The notes beneath the pieces were generated by a model. The model was not told the origin of the DNA. It worked only from the letters and a program-made list of their open reading frames with translations, and made no database searches. The position numbers were made by a program, and so were the translations under genes. A stretch of 64,000 bases of DNA from Seriola aureovittata. Its lineage: Eukaryota > Chordata > Actinopteri > Carangiformes > Carangidae. The stretch lies in assembly GCF_021018895.1 (NCBI RefSeq), contig NC_079384.1, positions 10,029,140 to 10,093,139 on the forward strand. Reading direction: 5' to 3'. Positions 38,405 through 49,525 of the stretch are shown piece by piece; the first letter of the stretch is position 1, and each line of letters starts with the position of its first letter.

Positions 38405-41400
38405 CGCATGCACACATGCGCGTGCAGAGTGGCAAAAAGAGACAGGAGCTTTTAGTGACTGAGGCACTCTGCTTTTCCAGGAATGTGCAGATGAAAACAG
38501 CACTTCAATGTTAACCTTGAAACATTGAGCAGTGCTGCCTTTAGAGTACGTGAGAACCCAGAAGGACCACAAAACAAATTATTGTACCTGCAGGCTGCAA
38601 GTAAAATGACCTCCCTTTCTGCCTCTTTATTTCCATGAGTAACCCTTCATAGTTTTTGTTGACAGAATTTTAAAGAGGATGGTGAGAGAGGAGAGAAAAA
38701 GGGGTGTATTCATCACTCCATCTCCTAGTCAGAATTTATTTCCCTTGCTCTGTGGACCACTGCCCTTATGAACGACATCCAAGTAAACAGACTCGCACTT
38801 AAATTCCTGCATCGTGTGCATGCACAGTATGAGGTGTCTTGGCATCAAAAGTACCATCTTTCACAAGAACATGTTTTCCCGCTATCAGGTTTATCAGTGG
38901 AAAAACACAGTGGTGTTTCCCATTGTTGCTGCAATCACTTCACCATTTCATTCAATCTCATTTTCTGGGTTACAGTAAATATGAAGATATTTCAGCTGAT
39001 ACTGCTAGATAATAAAAAAATAAAATAAAAAAAAAAAAAGTCTTGCCAGCATCCAGCAAAAATCACTACCATGCTTGAGCTACAAAGCAGCATGAGCTGT
39101 GACATCCAGAATATAAAAAATCCATCTAACATTAATATGGTTTTTATTACAAAGATAAGAACGTGAGGTGGTCTGGAGGTAAAGTATTACCCACTAAGTT
39201 AGAAAAGTTGAGGAGACAGCTGCTGCACAAAATACTGACAAGAAATGAGATATTCGGCTACTTCCACTTAAAGCGTTCCAAATTAAGCAGCTGCTGATAT
39301 TTATGTCACAGAATATGGCATCAATCTGCAAGACTGAATTTAATAAGAATACCTGAAATTAAACAATTCCCCTCCTTGATGTACCGAGGGAGAAAAGACA
39401 CATGCAAATATCTTAGTGGTGAAAGTAATCACAGTTTTAATTATTCTGTATGAGCATTTCCGCTTCTGATGTATTCTCTTATATTCTTCGTCATTCTTGG
39501 CTCAGATTTATTACACCGCAGTTTAGAATTGGTTTCATTTTCTTTTCAACCTGTGGAGTCAGATAGGGGCGTAAAACCTTAAAATCCCAGTTTATCATAT
39601 TCCCTCAAAACTCGACCTATCAAAAAGCCAGACTTATCTTGTAAGTCTCCCACATCTCCTTGGCACGAGTTGTCATTCTCGGCCGAGTAGTTGACCCCGG
39701 GTTGGCCCTCGCTGCTCTGCTCCTCAAGCCTCCCCGAGGTATCTCTTGTCTGTGATTCACGTTCTTATCTCTTCAGTGCATACAGTGAGGTAGACCGCAC
39801 AGACACAGGTCGCAGGACCAATCGCATCCACACATCTGAGTGAATTATTCAAATTGCCAAGAGCCAAGAGGTGCATACAACCTTTTTCCTCTTACGTGAG
39901 AGGCTGGCTGGTCAGGCAGCAGTCACTGCAGATCAGACCGTCATTAAGATTGGACAAAAATGTAATTTGTTCTCATATCTGATTTCATTGTAATGGCTGT
40001 AATAGTGACTTGGTAATGAACTGGTGTCCGTCTTGCGCCGTGCGCAGCTTAAGTTAATGAAATCACAATGAGCAGCGGCTCATGTGTCCTAAATGGATTA
40101 CATAGATCATATTTATTCCTATGATTGTAATAAAGTGCATGTACGTGTGGAGGTGTTGACACAAGGCAGCAGAAAAAGACAGGCAACAGTAGCGCTGTCT
40201 GAACATCACAAATACCAGAGCTAAAGGTAACAGGGTGGAAATCAATTACATGGTTGGCTCACCTAATTGATATCCACCTCAGCATGAAGATAGATAGCAC
40301 CCCGAGCAATATTAAGGCGGAAGCTTTAGCTGACTAGAGCGAACTATTGTAACAGTACTGCAAAATGGAACTAAATTATCTGTGAAAATGTAAAAAAAAT
40401 AAAAAAATAAAAAATAAAAACAATAATTATTCTAATTTGAATATATTTTAAATAAAAGTGTATCTTCTGATTCAAGCTCAACCTGTCTGCCGAGGCAAAT
40501 GTTAACAAGCTCAAAAAATACTTTATTTCAGTGAGTTATTTTTCATAATATTTAATAGTTTACAGTGGACCCTTCATCCTCAGCTGATGAATTGCGCTGC
40601 TGCTGCAGTTACTATAAATGGTTCCAGGTTGTCACTCTGCCAAGTGTAGCAGAGAACAACGCAAACACTGCACAGTCACAGAAACTATAAATTTGCCTTA
40701 AATGAGGTAGATGTTTCCTCAGATTGGACAAGGAACACTTTGACGCCAGCAGCATTTTTTCGCTGCTGATAGACAATCCTCATATTGAACCACAGAAAAC
40801 ATTATTTTCTGAGGACATAATTATCTGAGTTACAACTGCACTGAATACTTACCTATCTGCTTTTGTATTTCACCGATCTCTGCAAAGATGACATTTACAA
40901 TCATCACGCTGCAAATGTTCAAGTACTATCAAGTTTTGAGAGTGATCCTTAATTTCCATTTTCAATTGGAAGTTAATACTTACAGAGGCCATTTACTTTA
41001 AAGATAACAATCCCTATACAGGTATTCTGATATAAGAGATATAATAGTAATCAAGCAGCAAATCGCATCTTGCACACCTTAGGCCACTCGGTTTGCCGTT
41101 TTGCGAGTGCTGTCAAAGGCGTCATTCACAGGATGAAATCAAGGGAGCAGTTTGTGAAATCATGCATCACTAACAAATGATCAAAACACTTCCACAACTC
41201 GTCTTTCATACTTATATTCCACCCACTAGTTTATCTGTAGAAGAGCCTAACCCATTACTGCGATTCAGGCATCAAGGTATAATTTTGTTATTTTCCTCAT
41301 GCAGAGAATTCAAAGTGCAATCATCAAGGTGGGATTCTAAAGGCAAGCCCTCATTCACCCTCAAATTATGTAAGTGCTCAGACTTGACAGGGGAAAAAAA

Positions 41401-41500
41401 GACAGCGAGACGGTATCTGCAGCTTTTCTCACAGATAAGCACTTTCTCTGCTGTAAAGCTAAAAGTTGCTTTAAAACCTCTAGGTGAATGGGTGATACAG
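38402..41500. other. Non-coding stretch, no feature recognised
   Basis: Contains A-rich patches at about 39011-39039 and 40389-40420 and a more GC-rich patch at about 39660-39860 that could be a conserved non-coding element, but nothing in the sequence proves it. No coding exon or RNA gene was recognised. Confidence 0.45.
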
Positions 41501-41514
41501 TCTCATTAGTTTTT

Positions 41515-41725
41515 TTTTTTTTTTTAAAGATATGTTTTTGGGCTTTTGCGCCTTTATTGGACAGGATAGTGGAGAGAGACAGGAAATGAGGAGGCAGAGA
41601 GAGGGGGAATGACATGCTGTAAAGGCCGTCCGATGCGGGACTCGAACCGGGGCCAACTGCAGCGAGGACTGTAGCCTCTACACATGGGGCGCCTGCTTAG
41701 ACCACTGCGCCACACGACGCCCCCA
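41515..41725 (-). mobile_element. tRNA-derived SINE with exact target-site duplication
   Basis: On the minus strand the element starts at 41725 with GGGGCGTCGTG. Box A is TGGCGCAGTGG (41702-41712) and box B is a perfect GGTTCGAGTCC (41638-41648). The long insert between them suggests a class II (Leu/Ser-like) tRNA ancestor with a variable arm. The body includes CATTCCCCCTCTCTCTGCC and AATAAAGGCGCAAAAGCCC, and the tail is a poly-A (poly-T on plus at about 41515-41525). A 14-bp direct repeat, TCTCATTAGTTTTT, flanks it at 41501-41514 and 41726-41739, the hallmark of LINE-assisted insertion. The intact duplication points to a fairly young insertion. Confidence 0.93.
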
Positions 41726-42164
41726 TCTCATTAGTTTTTAAATGACACTTTACAACCAATGACAGAAAGACACAATATGGAAAAGGTTTTACACTTTTAA
41801 AAGTAAGCTTAGGTGAGTTTCAGCCTCAGTGCTAATGAAACACCAGGCACAAGCAAAGATATTTTGATTTATTCATTCGTTGTTTCCAGCTGACTGGTTT
41901 TAAAATGAGAACCCTGTGAAAGGGTCTTCAATGTGTGGGTGTGAGGGATGTTTGAGCGATGTGTATATTTAAAAGTAACACTAGTTAGCTTCAGTATTAC
42001 AGTACTGAAAACAATTACGTTGCGAGCAACCCTTTCCTATTTTTGCTCTTGTATACTAAGATACCACCCTCAAAACTGTTGACATCAACCATAAGCCTGT
42101 TGTGCCTGTAGTAACAGTTGCCTAGCAATAGGATAAACACGGAACATTTCCAGATCATTCCCCT

Positions 42165-42748
42165 CTCATGCAGAGACTCTCATCCACGCCTTCATTACGT
42201 TCCAACTTGATAATTGTAATGTCCGTCTCCTTGGGACTACAGAATGTCCAGAATTCTGCAGCCACACATCTCCCCCACCGTTCAGCCACTGCACTGGCTC
42301 CCGGTCAAACACCACAGTCATTTTAAAGCACTACTTGTTTACAAATCTCTCCATGGCTTGGCGCCTCCCTACCTACCTAATCTTCTCCATCCCTATACAC
42401 CTACTCGATCAACACTTTCCTCTGATGCACATCTACTCTTCACTCCCCACTCCAGTCTCCATACGATGGTTGACAGGTCCTTCAGTGTAGCTGGCCCTAA
42501 CCTCTGGAAAGCTCTCCCTCAGGGTCTGTGCCAGTGCACATCTGTGGCTTCTTTTATGTCACAACTGAAAACTCACCTAGTTAGATACGCCTTTCCCGGT
42601 GCTTTGTGAAGTGCACAGTATGATTTTATGCTTATATTTATATATTTCATTGTTGCTGCTGTTGTTTTTTAATCTTACCTTGTCTTGTTGGATTTGTAAA
42701 GTGTCCCTGGGTGCCTTGAAAGGAGCTTATAACTAAATTACTAAACTA

Positions 42749-42797
<49 letters not shown>
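42165..42797 (+). mobile_element. 5'-truncated CR1/L2-like LINE, 3' end with ATT tail
   Basis: Frame pieces match the C-terminal reverse-transcriptase region of CR1/L2-clade LINEs: TLIHAFITFQLDNCN (about 42176-42220), VQNSAA (about 42246), then LHWLPVK, VYKSLHGLAPPYL, SSDAHLLF, GPNLWKALP and LKTHLV in the frame 42244-42609. The frames shift at least twice between 42170 and 42250, so it is dead. The 3' UTR ends TTGTAAAGTGTCCCTGGGTG, CCTTGAAAGGAGCTTATAAC, followed by (ATT)n at 42749-42797, the microsatellite-like tail typical of this clade. The 5' limit is approximate. Confidence 0.9.
42749..42797. repeat. (ATT)n tail of the LINE
   Basis: Perfect ATT trinucleotides for 49 bases, directly after the LINE 3' end. 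It is probably the element's own tail, extended by slippage. Confidence 0.93.
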
Positions 42798-42798
<1 letters not shown>

Positions 42799-45509
42799 GT
42801 GTGGCATTTAGCGAATGGTCAGTTGAGGATATATCTGATGTATCTCTATAATTGACACACATGATGTATGTAGAATGCAAGAGGAATATTTTCTGCTAGC
42901 CTTTTGTTATTACACACATGGACATTAGATGCCATCTTAACTGGGGGTGTAGCAACATTGTTCCTTGACATTCCAATGACTCAACGGTCTCATTTCCTTC
43001 ATTGTAATGTTGTTAAAGTCAGTGTTTTTGTTGGAACATCAGATTTGAGTCATCAAAATTTCACTCTGGTCAATTCGCTGTGGTAGACTGACTCATCAGT
43101 CATCTGGGTCCAGGCAGACTGATACCTGCACCTCTGGCCTGTTTCTATACTGGGCTAATTGATGATGCATAAAGATGACTTGGGGCATAGCGTTCCTTGG
43201 GCGCAGGTTTATTCAAAACTTTGGCTGCTGTGGCCGATTAGCCAAGTGGAAAAGTACACTGTGGACTTCTGACATCTTCCTGCTGATGCAACGCCTGAGA
43301 ATTGTGGTTTGTTAGGACCGTGGAGAACAGAAACTGAATTTGTAACGGGCTATATCTATAAATTTATTTATACATCGATTCTAATACTTACCAATTTAGT
43401 TAATACTTGCTATATAGAATTATGGTGGTATGGTATTGTGTCTCAAAAACAGTACAATAATAGAACCTGCATAAATCAAAAATGTAATTTTTCATTTGTA
43501 CTGCATTTTTAACTTAGTCCCCTTCCATTCAAAAATGTGTTTTGCTCTTTGTTACTTCACTTGGAAGTAAAAGACATTTTGTTCAGCGGTTAAACTTTTG
43601 AAATGAGAAATATTTGCATATTCATAGATTTGGATTTTCCTCTGTGGTGTAAGGTGTACAATAGATGTAATTTTAAGAATTTTTTAACCAGATAATTGAA
43701 GTTTTTGGGAGGGGGTTCTGTGTGCCACTGTGTAGTAAGTTTTTTACATAAATAAACTTTTGCAGTCTGTCTCAGGGCTAACACACAATAAATCAAGCAT
43801 ACTCACATGATTCAAATTCTGAAAAAAATTAGATGGAAAGAAACACAATGGAAATCAGTGTATGATGTCCACAAACATGCAGATAAATAAAAGAATTTGT
43901 AACTCTGGAAAGAAAAAGGCTAAATAACAACCACATAGCTAGTTGTTAGGACAGGACTAGCTGGTTACTGTATGGCATCCCACACTTATTATCTGCTAAA
44001 ATGTCTGAACCATAAATAGTGCAGAAGTGGATCACCATGGTGAGGTGTCACACGGCCAATCTGTACATTTATCTAAGGCAGTGGAAGAGGAGGCCTAACC
44101 ACGATCCATAATTAACCCACAGACATAAGGTCTCATTTAAACTTAAAATGTTATTTTAATTTTAAAACTTAAAATTAAAAACACCCCAAGGATTTGTTCC
44201 TTTTTACAGATGGCCTCTCAATATTTAACAGTTTTTGAACCTGCATCCCCACTCTGTGTGAATCCAACTAAATAAGCCTTTAATTTGTGGGGGGCATTCT
44301 GTAGGACTGCAGGCTAATCCCCTGCTTCCTGCCTTTTGATGTGGAGATATCCAATGATGCAGTAATCGGAATCATTTTAATGACCACAACTGAGGTTGGT
44401 GGAATTTTCTTTTAGTACAGAATGGTAGGTAAGCTCAATTCAACAGTGTCAGGAACACCAAACATCACAGTGAATCATAATATTCATGGTGTTATCAATT
44501 GTTTGAGGTGTGATTTCACCATTTACTGGGAGATTTTAAAATAATAAAAATGAGAGATTCATAATCCCTTTCAAGTTATTATGTTTGATTCTTTTAAATT
44601 AATAATTGTGTGATCTTAAACAAGAAGCTTGTTATGTAATTATATGTAAGATTACCAGTCAACAAAATTGTAAATGTCATCTCAATCATACAGATATTTG
44701 TATGACAATGCAAGAAAAGTGAAAGATATCCATCTTTTAAGTTGTGGTTTAAACCAGCAATTCCTTTAAGGCAGATAACTGGGTCTTCTCAGCCAAGAGA
44801 CACCCACACACAAAGCAGACAGCATTCAGACAAGTCTCAGAAGCACCACTGTCATCATACATACTCTGCAGCAACCTTGCTTTAAGATTTAATTGAGAGC
44901 TCTGGATTCCCAGAAAAATCCCGGACCTCATGGACTGCAGGCTCATCATGGTGGCCTAGCAGCAGCGAGCGTCTATGGGGATTTGTGGTTTGGGATTAGA
45001 GCAGAACACAGATGTTCCTCTGAAGCCAAGGAGAGCAGCCAGTGACTGATTGAAAAGAAAAGACACCAGCTGGAGTGTAAAATATGAAAATCTATCTCAT
45101 GACTATTCAAGGAACCATACGATGGTATAGCTAAGCTAGCACACGCTCATAGTCATATACTTTATAAGCACCTTGTGTAAATAATCCTATTTTTTAAGAA
45201 GACAACTTGATTTCTTTCCAGTGGGTCTGAATTTTCTTTAGGGTGATGGTTCAAAATCAGCTTCTTAAGCTTCTTCTATAACATGAATATGTTTGTCTGT
45301 CAGCAGAATAAAGAATTTATGAAATCAAGATTACGTAAACATGTGTTTCTGCACAGCAAGTGTGCAAGTGTTTTAGTTGCCTAAATATAGAAATACCTTA
45401 ATTACAGTTAATTTGCCATAACTATGATCCATGCCAAACCTTAGTTATACTGTAACTGGCAAGAAAGATTTTTAAATGCTGACACTGAGTGTTTTACAAG
45501 AGTCACCAT
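42798..45509. other. Non-coding stretch, no feature recognised
   Basis: AT-rich DNA with a self-complementary TTTTAATTTTAA patch at about 44154-44178. Short open frames carry no recognisable domain. No RNA gene was seen. Confidence 0.45.
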
Positions 45510-45969
45510 CCATGCTAGCAGCTCTCTGAAGCTGCACTTAGGCACAGGTACTTTTAGGTACTTTGAGCTAAACGCTAATATAAGCATGCTAAAATGCGCA
45601 CATTGGCTATGCTAATATGATGATATTACACTAGATGAAAAGTCAGGGGGTCACCAGAGTTATTATAATTCATCCTGAGGGGGACATGAATGTCTCTACC
45701 AAATGTTATGCCAATCCATCCACTAGTTGCAGAGGATACATGGTCTGGGAACCATATCTCTATCTATGCCAGACTGAATGACACACATTCAATAGCTGTC
45801 GAGACATTTCACAAAAACAACCCAAAAGCTGCCGTCCTCATTGTGGCGATAGGGGAAAAGTCAGAGCAATCCATCCAATTGTTGTTGAGATATATCAGTC
45901 TGGACCAAAGTGGTGGAATGACCGACCTACCGACAGTGGCATCTCTAGAGCCACATTGCTAATGTGGCT
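45510..45969 (+). repeat. Non-autonomous fish repeat with inverted termini (MITE-like)
   Basis: The left end CCATGCTAGCAGCTC (45510 on) and the right end GAGCCACATTGCTAATGTGG (45949 on) are imperfect inverted termini. Internal blocks CTGCACTTAGGCACAGG, GATGAAAAGTCAGGGGGTCA, TTCATCCTGAGGGGGACATG and TCTGGACCAAAGTGGTGG follow the order of a short non-coding repeat very frequent in fish. Two related half-units (AAAAGTCAG ... CAATCCATCCA) recur about 180 bp apart inside the element. The central part of longer copies is missing here. A 90-codon open frame at 45690-45962 lies wholly inside and is not a gene. Confidence 0.8.
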
Positions 45970-47883
45970 TAAGAGAACAGCATTCAACATCTTTTGTTTT
46001 GCATAATTGATCAAAATCAAAGCTTTTGTCTAGTGACAGGGTGGAAAAAAAGGCCTGTGTTGAATAATTTTCCTGGAATAATGCTTGAACTGTCCACAAT
46101 GATGCGGTCAGAGAAGAATTACTGTACTGCAGGTTGATTTACGTTAAGGTTGATTTACATTCTAAAGAGCCATTGGAAGGTTTGAAAAAAGTAATGAAAA
46201 TTTTTGATCAATTCAAAAGATACAAAATAAGATATAGGGCAAGTGCAGTAAAGACAGGCAGAGCTAATTTGCATGAGAGGGAGACAGAGGGCGAGTGTGT
46301 GTATTTGTGATTGTGCATGTGTGCAATATATCACTGCCTGTGTGTGTGGGCACACACAACAGCACATCCACTAATCACATCCAGGCAGCCAACAATACCA
46401 GCACAGTCTGCAGGAGAAGACAGTGAAGCACAGGCTGCAGGTTGCAAGCTGTGCTGAATTTCAGGTCTGGAGTGTGGATATGAAAACTGTCAAGTCCGAA
46501 TCATTGACAAGGACATGAAGTTCCTGGGGTAGGAGGCCCTACAGGGAAAGACTCTGCCCCCCACCTGTTTCTTTCTGATATATAGATTTCCTTGCAGTCC
46601 TGCAACCTGACAGCGAACAGTGCAGTTGGGCTTACAGAGAGTGAGTCAATAAGTCACACAGTATATTGAGGAGCGGGGATGGGTAATATCTTGAAAACAC
46701 ACAGACGGAGACAGAAGGCGTGGGTTTTATTTTCTGGTTTGCATACATACTTTGGCTGCAGCGATTTGATTACATTGGATATTGTATGTGTGGTGTTGGG
46801 GTAGGTGTCTGCATAACAAGAGCCAATTCTGGAGGCAGGCAGATACATTTTTTCTAGATTGATAAATTGCATGGCATACAGTGCCTTCTCATTGAGATGA
46901 CGCTGTTGCATATTACTTACTTTAACAGATTGAGTCTCCCATGCAAGTATTGTCATGTGTTTTCTGTCTGTGTTTTCACTATGAAATGTGAGAATATCAC
47001 AGCTGATTTGCATGGTGCTAAAGAAGTGGTAAAATGCTATTTGGCAAGATTTGCAATGGTACGGATAAGGAAAATAGAGTTGTTTATGTTTCCCCACAAT
47101 CACATTAGTATGGTAAGTATTATATTCTGAAATAGTGATATTTAGATATTGAATTGTCATTTGTTTATTTCACACTTAATCGCTCACTCTTGAAGTATTT
47201 ACTGTCTGACCAATTAAATCAGTGGCACTGCTGCAGACACCAAAACACTGAGTCTATGGGGACTGATCCTGACATTGCTGGGGAACACTAAATGATTTGA
47301 GATGACAGCTACAATAGGAAACAAAATTTACTGTAAAGTATAATAACTCATTTAAAAAAAGGGGTCATAATTTTGGATCCCAGCATGTTCTAGCAGCACA
47401 AACAGCCAGATCCTTTCTACACACACTAAATTATTTTGTGGCCAGTTAGACTAAAATCTTCTGGCAAAATGGTCTTTAAGAGTTTTCAGTGCACAAGGTT
47501 GCTAGGCAAGGCCTTTACTTCAGTTTGTTCAAAACTTTCAGCTCTCATTTGCCCTCCCTTACTGCATATTCTAATGAGCTGATATTTTTGAACAAGGACA
47601 GATTTTACTGTCACTGTTATTTGCTTTGTAATGAGCACTTACTGACCTGAATGGCATCCTTGTCACTGAAACAACCAACACAGGAAGCAGGTCTAGACAC
47701 TCAAGAGAAAATTAATTCCACAATTGTCAATAGTGGCACAGGGGCTGCTTCCAGGCGAGATTTAGCTAAAGTTTTTCTGCATTCTGAGAAGTTTTGTCCC
47801 TCCAGGCAAGCTCATGGATGACTAGCTTAGCGTGAACAGCCCTTACTGTATGCTCAGCAATGGCTTAATGGTTTAAGTGCCTA
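45970..47883. other. Non-coding stretch, no feature recognised
   Basis: AT-rich DNA. A 168-codon minus-strand open frame (47160-46654) has no recognisable motif and is flanked by nothing gene-like. It is treated as chance. Confidence 0.45.
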
Positions 47884-47911
47884 CAGTTGTGACCAAAATT
47901 ATTAGCCCCCC
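47884..47911 (+). repeat. Left outer terminal inverted repeat of the Tc1-like element
   Basis: 28 bases ending in six C, perfectly matched by the reverse complement of 49496-49523. Preceded by TA. Confidence 0.96.
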
Positions 47912-48080
47912 AGGAATTATGGAACATTTTCCTAAAATTCTTCCCAATGTTTGCAGCATTGATAAAACTCAATATAATCAAACATTCACCAGTGCTTTTT
48001 AGTAGCTTTTGGTACATTTTGTTATATAAAAAACATTTTAGGCTTGCTTTATATCAAATATAGAGAAAAATGGGGATGTC

Positions 48081-48098
48081 AAAAATATTAGCCCCCAT
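48081..48098 (+). repeat. Left inner direct repeat of the Tc1-like element
   Basis: AAAAATATTAGCCCCCATG resembles the core of the outer repeat (AAAATTATTAGCCCCCC) in the same orientation. A weaker third copy, AATATTTCCCCCCATG, follows at about 48114-48129. Confidence 0.75.
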
Positions 48099-48286
48099 GA
48101 TGAGGAGGTCAGTAATATTTCCCCCCATGTGAATTCTTGCCTTCAAAAACACACCTAATTAACCAATCAGCTTCCAAACCACACCTGTGCAGTCAATTGG
48201 CTTCCTAACAACACCTGAACATTCAATCAGCATAAAAGGACTCCAAGGAACAGGGCACTTGAACACATTATTGAGAGGGACTACTT

Positions 48287-49305
48287 TTGCTCACCATGCC
48301 AATGCCAAAGGAAATCAGTCTTGAGCTCAGAAAGAAGATAGTGGAGGCTCATGATAAGGGGGAAGGCTACACTGCCATTTCCAAGCGTTTCACAGTGTCT
48401 AGAACCACTGTACGTTGCATCATTGCCAAGTACAAGGAGACAAATTCTGTAAGAAACAAACCTGGGCGTGGTCGTAAGTGCAAGATTCCAAAAACTCTGG
48501 AGAGGAAAATTGTCAGAGATGTCAGCAAGAATCCCTGGACATCTGCCAAGATGATTGTTGCTGACCTGGCCTCTTCTGGAGTTGATGTTTCAAGGAGCAC
48601 AGTAGTGAGGGCTCTCCATCGTGGTGGGCTTCATAGCCATCGTTCAAGAAGAACCCCTTTACTCAAAGAGCAGCACATCAAAGCCAGACTGAGGTTTGCC
48701 CGTGAACATTTGAAAGGTAAAGATGAGTTTTGGAAGTCTGATGAGACTAAACTGGAATATTTTGGGCACATGGATGTTGCTTATGTTTGGTGAAGAAAGG
48801 GAGAGGCCTTGAACCCTAAGACACAGTTCCCATAGTTAAACATGGTGGTGGGAGCATCATGCTGTGGGGCTGTTTTGCAGCCTCAGGCACAGGGAGCCTT
48901 GTTCGGGTGCATGGCATCATGAAAAAAGAAAATTATTTTGACATTTTGAGGGATAATATGCAGAAATCAGCTCGTAGTCTATCCTTAGGTCGTCGCTGGG
49001 TCTTCCAACAAGACAATGACCCAAAGCACACATCGAAATTGGTCCAACAATTCCTCAAGGATACCAAAACCAAGGTCCTGGAGTGGCCCGCACAGAGCCC
49101 AGACCTCAATCCTATTGAGAATCTGTGGAAGGTGCTCAAAGTCAATGTCCATGCTCGAAAACCATGCAATTTGGACCAGCTGGAACAATTTGCAATGGAA
49201 GAATGGGCCAAAATCCCTCAGGAGACCTGTGCCAACCTGGTAAAGAACTACTCTAAGTGGTTGTTGTCAGTTGTGGCTCAGAAAGGGTACACTATTGACT
49301 ATTAA
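48287..49305 (+). pseudogene. Tc1-like DD34E transposase, broken by a nonsense change and a frameshift
   Basis: In the active family the protein binds the inverted repeats and cuts and pastes the element. Seen: N-terminal paired-like helix-turn-helix DNA binding (LRKKIVEAHDKGEGYTAISK; VSRTTVRCIIAKYK), a GRGRK basic hinge, a second helix-turn-helix (SSGVDVSRSTVVRALHRGGL), then the catalytic domain: first Asp in KSDETKLEYFGH, second Asp in FQQDNDPKH, and Glu in LNPIENLW with 34 residues between the last two. The first frame stops at 48791-48793 (TGA after AYVW, where relatives have an Arg codon, consistent with CpG decay). About 30 bases later a 1-base deletion near 48819-48821 shifts the frame, and the rest reads on to 49305. 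All three catalytic residues survive. The likely start is 48287 or an in-frame Met just after it. Confidence 0.95.
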
Positions 49306-49311
49306 TGGCCA

Positions 49312-49329
49312 GGGGGCTAATAATTTTGG
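49312..49329 (-). repeat. Right inner direct repeat of the Tc1-like element
   Basis: GGGGGCTAATAATTTTGGA reads in reverse as TCCAAAATTATTAGCCCCC, nearly the outer repeat core. It sits directly after the transposase stop (49303-49305). Confidence 0.85.
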
Positions 49330-49495
49330 ATTTCTCATTTTTGCCCTTTTTTGTTTCAACTCATTGTATCAATAAGATATCCTAATCAAACTTGTCAACT
49401 TTTGTCTTTGTAGTGTATTTGTTTCTAAAATAACAAACAAGTGTTGTTAATGGCCATTTCCATGGAGAAATCAAGAGTTTTGTCTAATTTCATAA

Positions 49496-49523
49496 GGGGG
49501 GCTAATAATTTTGGTCACAACTG
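49496..49523 (-). repeat. Right outer terminal inverted repeat of the Tc1-like element
   Basis: Exact reverse complement of 47884-47911, followed by TA. Confidence 0.96.
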
Positions 49524-49525
49524 TA

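Larger units (their letters stand above)
47884..49523 (+). mobile_element. Tc1/mariner-family transposon, 1640 bp, full-length but inactivated
   Basis: Both ends are present. A 28-bp terminal inverted repeat beginning CAGTTGTGACCAAAATTATT is identical at 47884-47911 and, reversed, at 49496-49523. TA dinucleotides flank it (47882-47883 and 49524-49525), the Tc1/mariner target duplication. Related motifs lie about 200 bp inside each end (48081-48098 left; 49312-49329 right), giving an IR/DR arrangement like that of Sleeping Beauty-type elements. The interior encodes a DD34E transposase, listed separately as a pseudogene. The identical outer TIRs point to a relatively recent insertion. Confidence 0.96.

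Noticed and set aside
41638..41712. Possible functional tRNA gene
   Set aside because: Boxes A and B are good, but the body continues into a SINE with poly-A tail and 14-bp target duplication, so it is a SINE head rather than a tRNA gene.
45690..45962. Plus-strand 90-codon open frame
   Set aside because: Lies entirely inside a non-coding interspersed repeat.
46654..47160. Minus-strand open frame of 168 codons
   Set aside because: Composition fits AT-rich chance sequence, no motif seen, and no neighbouring exon or transcript signal.
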